DNA from: Antennarius striatus
Taxonomy: Eukaryota > Chordata > Actinopteri > Lophiiformes > Antennariidae
Length of the DNA: 64,000 nt
Direction: 5' to 3'
Assembly: GCF_040054535.1 (NCBI RefSeq)
Contig: NC_090794.1
Span: 8,980,501 to 9,044,500 of the forward strand
The translations under genes were made by a program, and so were the position numbers. Below, one piece after another: positions 12,503 through 28,064 of this stretch (its first letter is position 1; the number at the start of each line of letters is the position of its first letter). The notes under the pieces were generated by a model, which was given only the letters and a program-made list of their open reading frames with translations, was not told where the DNA came from and did no database searches.

Positions 12503-15500
12503 TATACATTCTGTCACAAAAAGTAAATCTTCCATAATGTGCTTATATGTGTGATATTTATTGCCATGTGCTCGCTTCCACATGGACTGTCTTAAATCTA
12601 TTATTCCAGTAAAAACGTCTGTGATTCAGCTTTGTCTGCTATTGTTCTGGACTCCCATCAGGAAAAAAAAAGAAGCTGTGTCATTATGTGGGAAGCTAAG
12701 GGGACTGGGTTAATAAAGTGGAAAATCTGGCTGGTACTCAAGCGTGCCCTCTAAGCCTATTAATGCCCTCTTTTCCGGGCCCCACATCAGCATAGTCAGG
12801 GTGTGAGAATAAAAGGAAAGCATGAAGCAAAGAAGCGGAGGAAACAGATGAAAAGATAGCAATGACAGTCATTTGTGAGGAGACAGATAGAGGGCCTTGC
12901 TCAGCAACAAGCCTGACTTCCTCAGCATCCATCTCTCAGTCTACATGCTGCCAGCCCCACATAAACACGCTGGACCAGTGGAAAGTTTCACTCCTCTCTG
13001 GAGAGTCCCCTTCTCTCCTCGCTCATTTTTTTTCTGTCTATCTGGCCCCTCAACTTTCTTTTCTTGTTTTAGGAAAATTCCGCTGGTGGTAATGGTGTGC
13101 GCCCCTGCAGCCCTAACGTCTTCCATGTGACCATCACAGAGGCAAAATTCCAGTTTGTGTTTGTTTTAGGCAAACAGATCAGTTGCCACTTCATCCATCT
13201 AGTTTAGCTTCTCTGTCCATGAAGTTGACGTTCAACCAGCCACTTGCATGGGCGTAGGAGTTCTGAAAGGCCACACCTCAGCCCAAAAAGTCCCCACCCC
13301 CACCCCAGGCTATCATCTCCCTCCCAGAGCTGCGACTTTATTTCCAGCGTCATGTGACAGTTTTTCAAACCAAGCCCGAGGCCAGGAAGGAACTGGAGAT
13401 GGAGATCCAGACATTTGCATAGGCTTGTGAAAAGTCACCAATTACGAAAAAGGCCTCACACATACAGTAGTGTGTTTGGATTGTACAAGGGCTTAGTCTG
13501 AGATCAGGACAACATCGCCATCTGCAGGAGAGTATAAGAACTTAGTCAAACCCAGTACATTTGAGCATCAACAAAACCATGTAATTACTTCAAAATAATC
13601 AGTAATAATTTGTATTTTTCCATCACTATAACCCATCATTTATCACTGATAGCACACCAGGAAAAGTCGAATTAAATGTATGGAGCTTTGACCTCCGTAA
13701 CTGCAGGTGGCGCTCTGATCCCACCCCTTGTTGATGACTGTGGTGAGAGCTGGATGACGGCCTTGTTTGTTTGACCAACAGTGTTGATGCCCACCCACAG
13801 GTGCCAAAGGTATAGTGAGTACCGTGCCAGCTGTTTGCAAGCCACAGCAGCCCCTTCACTGCTTGGCTTCACCCCGCTTGACTGATCTCCCAGTGAAACA
13901 GGAAATGGTTGAGTTACCCAGCAGCAAATTTTGAGGTTTATGAAGGGGAAAAGATGTTAAAAAAAAAAAATCAAAGTGCAGTTTCCTTAAACCAACAGCT
14001 AGAGAGGGATAGATACTCATGAGTCTTTCTTCATCATTAGGATATGCTCAAGAAACATCCTGCATAACATAAAGAAACCATGAAACAATAGCATTATTGC
14101 AGTTAGTTAGAGGTGTGCTTAATTAGAGGCTTAAGTTTGGTCTTCTAAGTTCATGGATGCCTGCTTGCCTTGTAAAGTTACGTTCATTATACTACAAATA
14201 AGTTCTTACCTGCATCACACCAGGGTACCACCCACAGCGACCACAGGCAAGCAACACATGCTCACTGAAACCAACAATCGAAAAATGTTGCTCACAATAT
14301 CCGTCATCGCTCTGGCAAAGAGACAAACAGTGCACACATAGTCTCACTACAGGGGGAAATACCTTCGGATGTCTCTTGATAGCACAACTCGGTATTTTAC
14401 TCAAGATGTGAAATCAGTTCGGCATGTTCAGCATTTGGATTTCATGAAGGCTTACCTTAGCATGGTCTGTCTTTGCCAAGAAGTAATGGGAAGAGGGGGT
14501 AAGGCAGGGAGAGCTGTTAGCGCTGCCTGGCTTGTTATTGCCAGTACAACGAAGCTCAGTTCACACTCAGCTGTGGCATATTTGAAAAACTTCAAGAAAA
14601 GCGGCAAGAAGAGGGAAAAAAGCTTTTAAATCAGTTCCACTCTGCAGTAAATTATAACCCTGCATTTTTAATTTCCTCTCTCCATACAATGTTATTCATT
14701 GGCATCCAAAGCAAACATGGGCCCCTGCAGCCTGCATAGCTCAGCGGGACAAACTGTCCTCTCATGCAGTCGCTACCTGTCAGGGGTGCAGGGGCGTGAC
14801 TGAAAAAATGCATTCCTTGATGTAGAGCTGAGAAGTGTGGGGGTGGAAGAAAAAAAATATGCGAAAGAAAACGAACAAATAGAGACTAAAACTCTAAGTG
14901 TAGATCTGATCTAACAAAATGGTTACATGCCCAGAATTTGAGTTTTGTGGCTCAATAAAGATCACTGATAGCCATCACTGGCAATCATTTTAATGCTGGA
15001 CCAAATTAATACTTTGGACATGTGGTGGCAGGTTTTATGAAGATCCAGACATGCAGTTCAACTAAACTCCTCATTATAAATAACTATTAAAGACTGAAAC
15101 TGCTGCCATGTCAAATGATGAATTTGTGGACTTTGAATATTATTTTTTCATGGCAATAACAACAAAATTATACACCAAGATCGGAATGCGCAGAACCAAA
15201 CAGGATTAGTCCATGTAAGCTTGTATAACCACTAGAAAGACAAGGACTTGGCTGCTGAAATAACATTAAGATCCTTATACTATCATAGCGAAGCCTCATT
15301 TGTTCGCATTACGTATCTAAATACCATCTGAAAACCATGGCTCATTCTGATTAAGAAAGGTCTCCTACCAGTGTAGCATTAGAAACAGATCTCATATCCG
15401 CTACAGCATGTCGGCCGCATTACCCTACATCTCTCCTTTGAGAGCGAGTGACCTTGGAGTCAGGGGTTAAATTTCAAGTTCCACCAAGCATGTTTTATCA

Positions 15501-16090
15501 GGGCAAAGAGATTTACTCGCCACCAATGATCGTCAGAATTTGTTGCGTTCTTCTTATTATAACAGTGTCACTGAAGATGCATTTTACAGTGAAATGTATT
15601 TTTTTATTTTTTATCAGGGCTGAGTGCTGTTTGACAGAGATGTCGAACAGGTCTCAAGCACAAAAGAGGACTAGAGATCCGGTTTAGTGAACCAGGCTGC
15701 CAAGACTCACCAAGGTTGTGCTGACTCAGCTGTGTCTGAGCCACACAAGGTGATAGGATAAGGCACCTGGATTTGGCTTTAAAAATCTGTGCATGTCTGT
15801 GTAATCAAGAGGAACAGTCAGGGCAGGACTTGAACTTCTCGGTAGAGTCAGCCCAGATCACGGTAATATAATCATGTCATTACCCTTGGGCCACTCTGCC
15901 ACATTGTTGTTGCGAGTGGGACTCATTGGATTTTATTTCAACAGACTTAGCTGACCTCTGCTTCATGGCCCACCAGAACAGGGGAACTACAGAAGGCGTC
16001 CTCCAAGCTGGCACCCAGCCTAGGCAAACATTCTAAGCCTCACAGACAAAAACAAATGTATTTCGCCTTTTGCCCCCATTGCTCCCATAT
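12503..16090. other. Non-coding region
   Basis: No recognisable exon, RNA gene or intact transposon. Some open frames of 60-90 codons are present but overlap on opposite strands and have no known domain. A GC-richer patch occurs at about 13,240-13,420. Confidence 0.45.
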
Positions 16091-16123
16091 TGTGTATGTA
16101 TTCAATAAATTATTATCTGCTGA

Positions 16124-16281
<158 letters not shown>

Positions 16282-16994
16282 TGGGGATTTTTTTTTGTGA
16301 CAAAGCATTGAGAAGGCATGTCTCTGCTAACGTTTTAACATTTTGGTCTTGCAATTTTGTGCTGCTGTTGCAAAATCCCGTTAAATTCCTCCCCACGCCT
16401 CCTCCATCTTTCTGTTTCAGTGTTGATTATTTTGATTTTTGTCTTTCCTCCTAAATGTGTTATTCATCCTGTTCCGTGTGTCTCCAGGCACACTTCAGAA
16501 CTGGATCTAAAATAAACAGACGCGTTTTCACCCCTGTTGCTGGGCCCTAGATATACCTGTAACAATAAACAGCTGGGTTTCTGGGCTTGTTTATACTCAT
16601 CCCTGGCTGCTCGTGGACGGAGGCACAACAGGAACTAGACTGTGTGTACGGATTTGCTAAAGAGACACCCACAATGAAGCGTGGAGTTGGTGGACACTAC
16701 TAGACCATGGTGGAGCAGAGGCTGCTGGCAGGTAGTGAAAGTTCTGTCTGGCATAGCAGAGGTTTACCTTGGAGTGACACCAACCATCTGCATGCTATAA
16801 GGACTAAATTGCCAACTTGATGTTCAGCAAGCAAGACAAAAGTGTTCCACATAAATGAGTGTATGTCCCTGAGATGTGCATGTATGTATGAATGAGGCTA
16901 TAAGCGACGCAGACAGACATACAAAACTAGAGCATAGAATGTTCATTCCATCTTTGCATTATATTACAGTTTCCTTTTCCTTCTGTAAACATAT

Positions 16995-16998
<4 letters not shown>

Positions 16999-17085
<87 letters not shown>

Positions 17086-17093
17086 TGTGTGTA
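16999..17093 (+). repeat. (GT)n microsatellite
   Basis: About 47 dinucleotide units with one GA interruption near the 3' end. It lies 720 bp downstream of another TG array. Confidence 0.98.
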
Positions 17094-17106
17094 TTTTATC
17101 TATTGA

Positions 17107-20100
17107 TGCAGTATCCAATATAGATTACAAGATCATAAAGTGGTTGCCGTTTCATCCTCATTGAATTAATAGAAGTTCCATGTAATCTAAGGATGGCCAC
17201 AGAAAAGATTTTTCCTTGGAGGTCCCGATGAGTCGTAAACTCATAGAATTTATAGTTTGTGTCTAGCTGTAGTAACTGTAAATGACTCAGTCCTAGGCAT
17301 CACTACTGTTAAACCACCTTAGAATGACATCATCTTGATGCCACAACAGGATGCTGCATCATAAATAGATATTGTTTAACCCAAATCAGTGACATCACCA
17401 ACAAATCAGGAACAAGGGTGAGCTTGTTACATTTACCCACAAGTAGGCAAGCAAAAATACCATAAATCACAAATAACTGAGAGGGTGCAGTGGTCTCCAC
17501 ATCCTGCAAACTGAATCTGATCAATACTCACACCAGCTGCAGCCATCTAACACAGATAATAATGGACGATAACCGCATAGAGTCTGTCACCCAGGATGGT
17601 TTCAAAACTATGGCCAGCACATATGTTTTGAAAAAGTAATCACATAAACATGTGATCAGTTTAAAGATAAAACAATCAATATTGTCCACGTTTATATGAG
17701 GTGTATATTTTCTCCTGAGAGAGAGCGCAAGTGAAAATCTGACCAGATTGATGCACAACAATCACCTCAAGTAGCGAATGTATTGATGTATATAGAGACC
17801 TAGGATTGAAATTTGCAAAATGTATTTAATATACTGTATATGTATTCAATAAATTATTATCTGTTGATTTGTACCATCTCCAGGCAGAGAAGGCTTTGCT
17901 GGCCCTAACAGCCCACCGACGAGCTGGGATCGTTAGTTGGCCCACACACAATCATGATGGTTGAGTTAGGTGTGCAATGAAAGTTTCATCAATAATCTTC
18001 CTAGTATCTCAAAGAACAACATGGAGGACAGACATCTTCAGTTCAGCTGACACTAAAATTAAAAGCCTTCATTACCCTTAAGTCATCTTGGGAAAACAAA
18101 CTTTAACAACTCTGACAAGCACAGCATGAATGTCGTTTGGCCAAGCTCCAGTCAGCTCTGGCTGCTCTGATTGGTTTTCCAGAAGGATGTAGGACTCAAA
18201 AGTGTGGCAGCTGCTTAAAATAAAGTGACAATTTTTAATGAGGTTTCAAACCTCAGCGAGTCACAGCATCCTGCCAAGCCTTTAGAGATGGCATCTATCC
18301 AAACCCATGCTTTTATCGAACAGGACATGGGGGAGTGATCTTGTTCAGCTCAGTGCCATTAGAAGTCCTGATTGCAGTCAACCATTTTCAAGAGTTGGGT
18401 TTCCCACCAGCAGGAGCTTTTTATATGTGCCATACGTTAACGTACACTAACATACGCTTTTTTTCTTTCTTTTTTTTTGCTCTCCTGACAATCAATGTCT
18501 TCAGAAAATCCTATAAAGTCCTATAAAACTTAACATGGTCAAGTCAATTTGTGAGGTCTCGGAAAAGCTGTTTTAATGATGATGATAAGGGACCACATTC
18601 CCATTCTCCTGTGAATGTGGCTTCATTTGTGACAAGAGCGTAAAGCTGACAGGATCAGGTAATCTCTTTCGATCGTCTTTCTTACGGTAAAATGAAGCAC
18701 AGCTGAAAGAGGTGTTCAGTCGCACACACACACACCGACAGAGCGGAGCACAGACACCAACAGGAAATGCAATTACTGTCTGTCTGGGCACAGCATTCCT
18801 CAACAGTATGGCCAATTTCACAGCAATTTAAGTGAGTCAACAGGTCGTAAGTAATCATAATGAGCACCTTAATGTTTTTGCATGGAGCAGAGCACCCCTT
18901 TGTGGTTTTGTCCTTTGGCCATTTGATCCTTCTAATCATCTACAAGTTATTTAAACTGTACACAGGATCTGTGGGCTCGTACAAGTCTCTTGAGAATTCC
19001 CACTGCCTCCGTGTTTGTTGAATACTGTAATTGAAACACTGTGTAAACAGGGATTGGATTCCTCCGATGGTTTTTCTATTTTGCTTAAAGGCTGGCACCG
19101 TACAGTAGAAGTGGACACGTTGCTGACATAGCACTGTCAGAACCTCAGTTAATGAGTGGATATTTCATGCTGCAGGTATTAAAGGCCTTGCACCTTTCTA
19201 GTTATGTTTGACAGATTCTGGTTAGACTTTAAAGGGAGAAAACGCCAGACATTATATAAATAACAGTTTTAAAATACCTCTAAAGTGTTGCCTGTCCCAC
19301 CACTGAATCAAAATCCAGTCTGAGAGAGATATTATCTGGGATCAGTGGATTAATGGACAGTGCGAAACCCGTCTGACGTTACCCAAACAGAAATGTAATT
19401 GACATAGAAAGAGCAGGAAAAAAATTCAGATTTATGTTTATGTCTTTGAACATAGCATCACACGACATTAACACAACTCTGGGGATGATAATGTATGTCA
19501 GTAAGTTGACCATCCTGGTCCACACTTTAATATAATAGACCACTTGAATGACCACGAAATCTTGTAGACGTACAGGATGTGTTCCATTCATTTTCCTCCC
19601 ATGCCATCATAAGGTTAACCTTTAAGTCAAATATATCAACTACTAAAGTGATTGTCAGGATTTTTCGTGACAGATACAGATGCTGCTTTTACGTTTAAAT
19701 TTTACATTTCTGGGAGCTGCCTGCTCTTTCACCTTACACTTAAGATTTAATTTTACCAGAAGCTTGCATTCTTCTTGCTGCAATTCTGTGTTCATGCTTC
19801 ACTGTGTAAAATTATGTCTCTGCATTGTTTGATAATGCCAGACTGCTTTCACCCTCAATTAAATTTATTCAACAAAAAGTTTGATTTTCAGCGTTTGAGC
19901 ATGGTTTGTGACATCACAAACAGTTTTAGCATGAAGTGGAAACTGGAAAAAATACAATGCCCTAACACTGAGAATGCACAGCAAAGAAGGACAGTGGAAC
20001 ATGAAATTAAAAATATCTGCAAATTCCCAAATTCTGGAATTTTGAAGTAGGGAATCTGAATAATTGTTGTAATAACTTCAAATTATTTATAATCACAAGT

Positions 20101-21039
20101 TTATCAAAAGGGCTTTTGGTGTCAGGAAGGCTTTGACACAGACTTTTCAGGGCGTCTGAGACTGAAGACTATCTGTCCTGAGCGGCAGCAAGATATTCAT
20201 CTCCCATGGGAGTCCAGATACTGGTGGTGGTAGCTGATAAGTAAACCGAGAAATTAGGACTGGGTGGTGATGGGAAGATGGAATGAGTGCAAAATATCTG
20301 ATGGCCCCAGACATGTACGACAACATTAGTGATAAAGTAACCACACAAGATCGGTTTTGCCGTCTTTTTACTATGCAGCTTTTGCTCATATAACAAAATA
20401 AAATGAAAGACATGAGTGTCAAAATGTAAACTGCATACAAATAGAGACTCACAACTACATTAGAGAAACACATGTTCACTTGCACAAACACGTATGTGCA
20501 CTGATAATGCACAAGTAGAGGTTGTGAGTGCAGGTTGTCTGTACATATCCTGGCTGGCATGAGTGCCAAAATAATTACTGTAAACAAATACCCCCTTTGT
20601 GCACAGCAGCCTTGATTAAGTTGAGCTGTATGTCCCTTTGAAAATGAAATACAGGAAAGTGCCTTTGGTGCCAAAATTCTCTTGCCCTGTTAAAACATCT
20701 CTGCTGTCAAGGTTGTTTTTACTCTCTCAGATGGAAGCTAAATTTATCATGCCTCTCCTGAGCATTCAGGGTTTCTATTTTTAAATAGAATGAGCATGAT
20801 TATTCACATTAAAAAAACATTGAAACTTTATCTGCATTAGTGGTCACAGAACGATACCACAGGTAAAGTTCAGAAAGAGATATTTAGCATTTTCAGGATC
20901 TTTGAGATATAATGAACATAAAAATGATCAAAATTTGTCATCAGTAGGTAATTTGGGATCTTTAGGAAAATGTAATCTTGAAATAAAATTTTATTGTTAT
21001 CAATGACTAAAAGTAGTAAAAAAAAAATTTTTTTAAATT
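17107..21039. other. Non-coding region
   Basis: No gene is supported. The sequence is increasingly AT-rich after about 19 kb. Apart from the 35-bp direct repeat at 17,839-17,873 (partner at 16,095-16,129) I see no structure beyond short homopolymers. Confidence 0.45.
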
Positions 21040-21392
21040 TATATACTGATTATAATCCCCGCAGGGAAATTAGTAGCACACTCTAGTTAGTTCAAATCAA
21101 ATCATGTATATATATGTGTGTACAGGCCCTGAACACACAAACACACACACAGGGGCCTGTACGCGTGCAGAGGAGGTAGAGTGGCGGGCAGCTCCTTTAT
21201 TGGTGCGCCCCAAATGTGCAACTTGTAATTGGGACGGCTCCTTGCTCAAGGGCTCACCTCCGGCAGTGCTCCGGAGGTGAGCTGACACCTCCCACTGTCA
21301 GCTCACCTTCGGGTGTTCTTGGGAGCGGGAATCGAACTGCCGATCTTTGAAACATTGGATGACCCGCTCTACCAATGAGCCACTGCCGCCCC
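21040..21392 (-). mobile_element. tRNA-derived SINE, antisense copy
   Basis: On the minus strand the element begins with a GGGGCGGCAG leader and then a tRNA-like head, with box A 'TGGCTCATTGGTAGAGC' and box B-like 'CAGTTCGATTCCCG' at the usual spacing (about 21,321-21,392). The body carries the words 'cacctccggagcact' and 'gggcctgtacacac'. The 3' end resembles 'ccctgcggggattataat'. A short CA/GT array lies between inverted 'gtacaggccc' motifs at about 21,122-21,165. Related copies lie at 21,532-22,032, 44,795-45,055 and 52,959-53,016. Confidence 0.8.
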
Positions 21393-21432
21393 GACATTCA
21401 AATTAAATTAATTATGACATTCAAATTAAAAC

Positions 21433-21475
21433 ATATTTTACTAAATGTTATGAAAAATAACATTTAGTAAAATAT
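21433..21475. repeat. Perfect 19-bp stem hairpin
   Basis: The arm atattttactaaatgttat is followed by a 5-base loop and then its exact reverse complement. It sits between two oppositely oriented SINE copies, next to a duplicated 'gacattcaaattaaa' word. No terminator or mobile-element role is evident, and the window is not bacterial. Confidence 0.9.
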
Positions 21476-21531
21476 TGTAATGATGTATTATTCATAACAA
21501 TATACTGTATAATAATATATTATTATACATA

Positions 21532-22032
<501 letters not shown>

Positions 22033-24740
22033 AGAGATGGACATCTGCTGTCTCATCAAATGGTACCAGCTCTACAGCTACAGTGATATTAATCATCAAT
22101 CAGAATTAATGCATGAACCCTTTTGGACATCTGTGCACATAATTTTTTCCAGTGTTTCTCTCAATGATACTGAGTCATGAACTAGTTAAGAGAAGTTTAT
22201 AAGACTAGTCATCTAGTAGCTACGAATATTTATAACAAGCTGTCCAGTTACACATGAAGTTGAACAGTGAAGTGTCAGTGAGCTGAAATTAGATGAGCAA
22301 TCATACCCTCTAGTGGTCACATCCTGGCTTGACATATTTATTTTGTGGGTTATATTTCAGCAAAGATTATGAAAATACTGTAGTTCTAGATTTTCAGATC
22401 TTCATATTACACTGTGAGGAAGACCAATAAATGTAATCTAAAGATGTCTGCATTCTTTGTCTGCATTCTTTAATTGAAGTTTTATCCAAAACCACTTCAA
22501 GGCACTGTGACACTAAAATTCTGCCTTTTTTCTGTCATGGTTCCCTGTAAACATAGAATTTGGAACATGGCAAAAGACTTTTCTTAAGAAATTCAAAAGG
22601 ACTCTTTTTAACTAAGCAAATACTGTATAAATAATTACCAAGTCCATTAAAGCCAGTCAGAGTTGAGCATAGAAAACTTAGTGGTAATAATAAGATCTGC
22701 CAAAAGAAGGGTTAAAATCAAATCAAATCAACTCTACTTATAGAGCAATTTTCCTAAAAGAACATGCATTACAGGGGATCTGTAGGGGATCAATAAAATG
22801 TTTTCAAATGAAAATGAACAATAATTTGACAGGATTTGTTGGTCTTAATTCAATGAATAACCCACTATTCACCGAGGCGCTAAACAATCTACATCATGAG
22901 TCAATGCATGTCATCAAAGTAAGCAAACTTATTCTGTTCCATTATTTATACTGAACTCCATTCTAGTCCCTGTGTCCCTCAGTATTGTCTCTCATGTCCT
23001 CAGCTGGACTGTCATTGTGGTCATGTTGGGGGCAAAGTTTTTATCAGCCAGGATAAGGTTTCACTGTAGTTTCACTGTAGTTTTTTGAAACAAATCATCA
23101 CAATTTGTACAATTTAAATAGTCGCAAAAGATATTGATGGTAGATTGTTAGCAAGTACTCTATTTGACTTCACATTTTAGGTACTTGTACTTGAGTATAT
23201 TTCTTTAATCACCATTTACTTATTTTAATTTCTTTACATTTCAAAATGTTTTAAAGATTTTTGTATACAAAACGTATCAAAAGAACTCAGACAATTTCTC
23301 AATCAGCTGACAGAAAACTATCTGACAACTATTTTGATTAAGGAAATTCATTAATTTTAGTGCAAAGTATTTTAATTATTTCAACTTCTCAAAAATGAGG
23401 TTTTGACGCTTTTTCTTTTAATTATTATTATTTTTTATTAATGTTCAGTTTGGCCTTTGGTCTATTTATAAAATAGTGAATGAATGAAGTAAGCAATTAA
23501 TTAATCTAAAATGAAAATAAGCACCCTTTCACATCTTTTACGTGGTGGTTCTAAATGAGCAGGACTCAATGTATGCAAATAACAATAAATTGACAATACG
23601 AAATGACACGATAAATTATATTTACCGTATATAAAATATATAAATTATTTAACACTAATGGTTAAATTGTCACCCATTTTGCAGATGTTTTCAATACAGG
23701 ACTATTTTGGAGGTGGGGGGGGGGGGCATTACTTTTTTTATTTATTGAATTTTTTAAAATTCGGGCCAACATTTGTGTGGTTCTAAATGTGTATTTGAAG
23801 ACTCACCCGCTGCATATTCTTGTTTGAATATTTTTTGTTCAATCTAAAAAGGCTTGATGATGATTCATACCGGTAAAGATTGCATCTGTAATTATCAGTA
23901 AGCATATTGTCAATATTTTTCTTAATTGAAACTCATGACCGCATGACCTGTAAAATCAATCCTCTTCTTCACTTTTATGTAACTATGTGTGAGTTTGAAA
24001 CTAAAATTAATGTTGGTGTATTTTCTTGCCAAGAATCTATGCTCCATGATCCAATGAAAAGTTCCTGGTAAAGAATAAATGTAAACAAAGCAACTTTGTT
24101 AGGAGCACAGAGAACTTAGGAGAACACAGAGAACGTTAGGAGAAAAAATATTTCACTGATTTATTCAAGATCTACAGAATAGGTATTGCATGGATGATTA
24201 TATTTGGCCTCCTTAGATAAGTGTCATGCATGAGAGGGAAGATGTTTGGAGACTGCAAACCTGTAACACAAACAGTAACTGCTGTCTTGTAATCTTCAAT
24301 CACACATGCTGTTATAGCACCTTCACATAACACCGTCTCCCTTCAAGCCACTGCTTTTCACACCTTTCAAAGAGAGAGTACACGTCTGCTGATGAATCTG
24401 ATCACTTTCTTTGTTTTGTTGAAGGACATTTCTCCAACAGTTATTAATCAGAAATCAACATTATACATTCAGAAAAATTGATTTACTTAAAAGTAAACTC
24501 ATTTACACTTTAATGTATCTATGGAAAGATTTTCAGCATATATAATTGTTTTTTTTTAAATTGACATCTCTCTCTTATACTGTCAGCTAATCCTTCATCC
24601 TGTAAAATTTTAAATCCTGCACAATATTTGACATAACAAATGGCAAGTGAATCCCGTCTGCTGTTGAAACAACACATGTCCTCAGGTGGTACAGCATTTA
24701 TCTCTCCTCTGGTTCAGCCCTGCAGCCATTTGATCATCTG
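22033..24740. other. AT-rich non-coding region
   Basis: Strongly AT-rich sequence without supported genes. A poly-G tract of about 12 lies near 23,716, and an 'aaatcaaatcaaatca' word occurs near 22,718. Very few long open frames exist here on either strand. Confidence 0.5.
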
Positions 24741-24749
24741 AATTGTTAG

Positions 24750-24890
24750 TCATCTGAATTGGCTCCTGGTGGTGGTGGTGGTGCTGGCGGCGCCCTGTAC
24801 AATCACCTCTGTGTGTGAAAGGGTGAATGATGGCTAGTGATGTAAGGACTGTGAGTGCTCAGGCTCGAAAAGCGCTACATACAGGGGACG
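24750..24890 (+). repeat. Interspersed repeat fragment ending in a GCGCTACA word
   Basis: The sequence has a GGT/GGC tract, then 'gtgtgtgaaagggtgaatga', then 'gtgagtgctcaggctcgaaa' and 'aagcgctacatacagg'. I recognise these words from a common teleost repeat whose 3' end reads 'aaagcgctatat', but cannot name the family. It has no coding capacity. Confidence 0.55.
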
Positions 24891-25316
24891 CAGGGGACGG
24901 TGCCTTTAAGCTGCCACTGTAGAAAAGTAGACAAATTAAATGTCAACTGACTGTGAACAGGAACTTCACACCAGAAGCATTTTTATACCTCTGAGACAAT
25001 GTGTAAAAAATGTTTTACCTGCCCTTTTAACACATAAAGAGGTGCAAAGATCTCTCCAATAAATGTGTAGAAGGTGCAGGGTAAAGCATTGCTGCAGGCT
25101 ATACATTACCCGGTGTCAATGGTTCAGTTATCCCAAAGAAACAAACATGTAACAGTCTATGAAATAATTTACATATCAAAAATTTGTAATCTACATGCGT
25201 GTGTGTTTTTCATCTTACAGCATTACTAAATGTCATCCAAGTTCTAACCACATATTTTGTAAAAATATAGAACTTTATCAGCAAACAACTGACAAGTGCG
25301 ATAAGTGTGATAAGTG

Positions 25317-25327
25317 ACACACACACG

Positions 25328-25417
<90 letters not shown>
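25317..25417 (+). repeat. (CA)n microsatellite
   Basis: About 50 dinucleotide units with ACGC interruptions at the 5' end. Confidence 0.98.
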
Positions 25418-25422
<5 letters not shown>

Positions 25423-27810
25423 GTTGCATGATGCATCAATCCATTAATCATATCTGTACTCAAAATGAAGTGTCCAGAAAACAATAAAAATAAAGAAAGG
25501 TCGCATCAGTGAAAAGACGGAGGATGAATGTGTGCAAAGAGAATGTACTGAGCTGAAAATAAAACATAATGTTTTATGTTTAGAGATGTCAGCATGGCAG
25601 ACATAAGTTTTCCCAACCAGACCACAGTCTGGGAGCTCAGAAGAGATGTTTGTTTTTCTCTACGGTTGAAGTTTATTCTTGCTGACGGGACAACCCAGTT
25701 CAACTTTCCAGCAGCGATGGAAACAAAGGACGACTTCTCTTGGTGATGAGAAATGGCGCCATTCATTGAGTCACACAATGTAACCTATATGATGCATTTA
25801 CTGCCAAAGTGACATCTGACTGCTAACCTTTCCCTCTGTTCCACTCCATTGGTCATGTTTTTGTTGCTTGCTTGCTACCGCTCAACCACCCCAACCGGTA
25901 CATTAGACCTCCCTCAAAATTCCAGCCTATCCTATTGATATTTTCTTTCCAGTGTAGACATAAAAAACGTAAATGGCATAAAAGCAGTTTATTATGATTA
26001 AACGTGAAATTGTTTGTTGGCCTTTTCTTCATGGTCAAATTATTTGTATACACAATACTATCAGTTTAGTTTGCTTAAGTTCTCTTTCCTAAAGCTTTAA
26101 GACATGTTCATTTCTTTTTGTTTTCATTGTATGATTGCTACTTAAATTCCGCTTCTGCAGCTTCTGCATCATTGCAAACTGTCACACTGATGCTAGTCTT
26201 ACCTTACAACACTCCACAAGTCCTGCTCTCACTATTTACTGTAACCAGGCAAACAGTTTCTGGCTGTCAATAATCAAAACTCCCATATTCCCATCAGCAT
26301 TATTGTCCCTCAAACAGCCTTAGATTAAACTGCTATATCTTCTCTTTGCTTTGCTAACTGGCTTTACAATTTTATTCTGTGACGGGCATCTCGTGAAATA
26401 TGCTTGTCACTGTATAATTCACAAGCCAATTCCTGTTATCAGTTGTACAAATGTACGTGTGCATGTATATTCTTTAAACTGGTGAAGGCAAAGTTTATTA
26501 GCGTGACATGATAAATCTCAGATCAGGAAAAGAATTCCCTTTGAGAAATTTAATAACATGTAATGCCATGTGCGCTACAGTGATTGGAAAATTGTTTATG
26601 GTGATTAGATCCAATACTGACATCAGAGAAATAATTGTAGATGGATGAGCTTAAAGAGAAACTCCCTGAATAATTGAACTCTATTTAGTACAGGAGATTT
26701 GTCGGCCCATTAAAGCTGCACATAGAGCTTCAGTTACATGTTTTCAATGCATCTGAATCCTGGGGCGGCGACTAATATCTGGTAGAGTCCTTTGAGGGTA
26801 GCATTTACACTCATACTGTTTAGTAAATAAACAGCAGAGAAAGAGGCATAAGACTTGTGGATTTTGTTCATTCTAACTACCTCTTGGAGTTTGAAACTTC
26901 AGAACCAGCATTGAAATATGGAAGGCATTAGAGTTTTTCTTTTAAGCATAATTATCTGCATATGTACTGGTGAACTTCATGCAGATTGAATTTCATGCAC
27001 AGTAAGCCACTTGACGTGTTATGCAGCTGCTCATTTCAAGAAGTTGGTAAAGGTAAAACAATGAAAATGTTCTGCAATTGAAGCTTGTCAACACTACTGA
27101 CCTTTAATTACTATATTTACTATTTGGCTATTATTACTACTCTACTCTACTCACTTGTTCACTTCTTAATCAATATTTTTTCACAGGAAATCTGCTAAGT
27201 GAAAGTCCACAAAACCAATTTTCACAGTCTTGAGTCATTAAAAATTGCATTCACTGGTGAGATATGGATCCCTGAGGTGTCCTCTGAAACAAACACTGAT
27301 ACTCAGGAGTGAGGGTGAGACTGAAGAGAGAGATTGGTTGGTCCAGATGAGGTGAAACGTGAGTGGATATATCTTAACGGTGTTTCCCAGTTCCCTTTGG
27401 GAATGTATGTTTCAAACCAATCCCACTGGATCTTGACATCTAAGACTGACCTTGTTTGCGCATAGAATGTAATTATCACATTCTGGAACCACACAGTCAT
27501 GAGGTGAAACACTATCACATCACCATCATTATGAATATGCTAATCATATTTAACATCTGCGTTGAACAAATTAAATTTTTCACTAAATATGCACCTAGAT
27601 CATTACTTATTGAATATGGCCATCATGTCCAAATTTTCATTCTCATTCATTCACTGTGTTACTTGGCCCATATCTCAATTACAGACCCAATACACAGTGG
27701 TTATGGTTGACAAGAGTAGGAGGAAGAGGAGGAGGAGGGGCAACATTTTATCACGTTGATAATAATATGAGCCAGCTGAGTTCCCTTAATGTTAAAACAC
27801 TCATTAATGT
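25418..27810. other. Non-coding region
   Basis: AT-rich sequence with no exon, RNA gene or transposon that I can support. The short open frames have no recognisable domains. Confidence 0.45.
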
Positions 27811-27811
27811 A

Positions 27812-28064
<253 letters not shown>

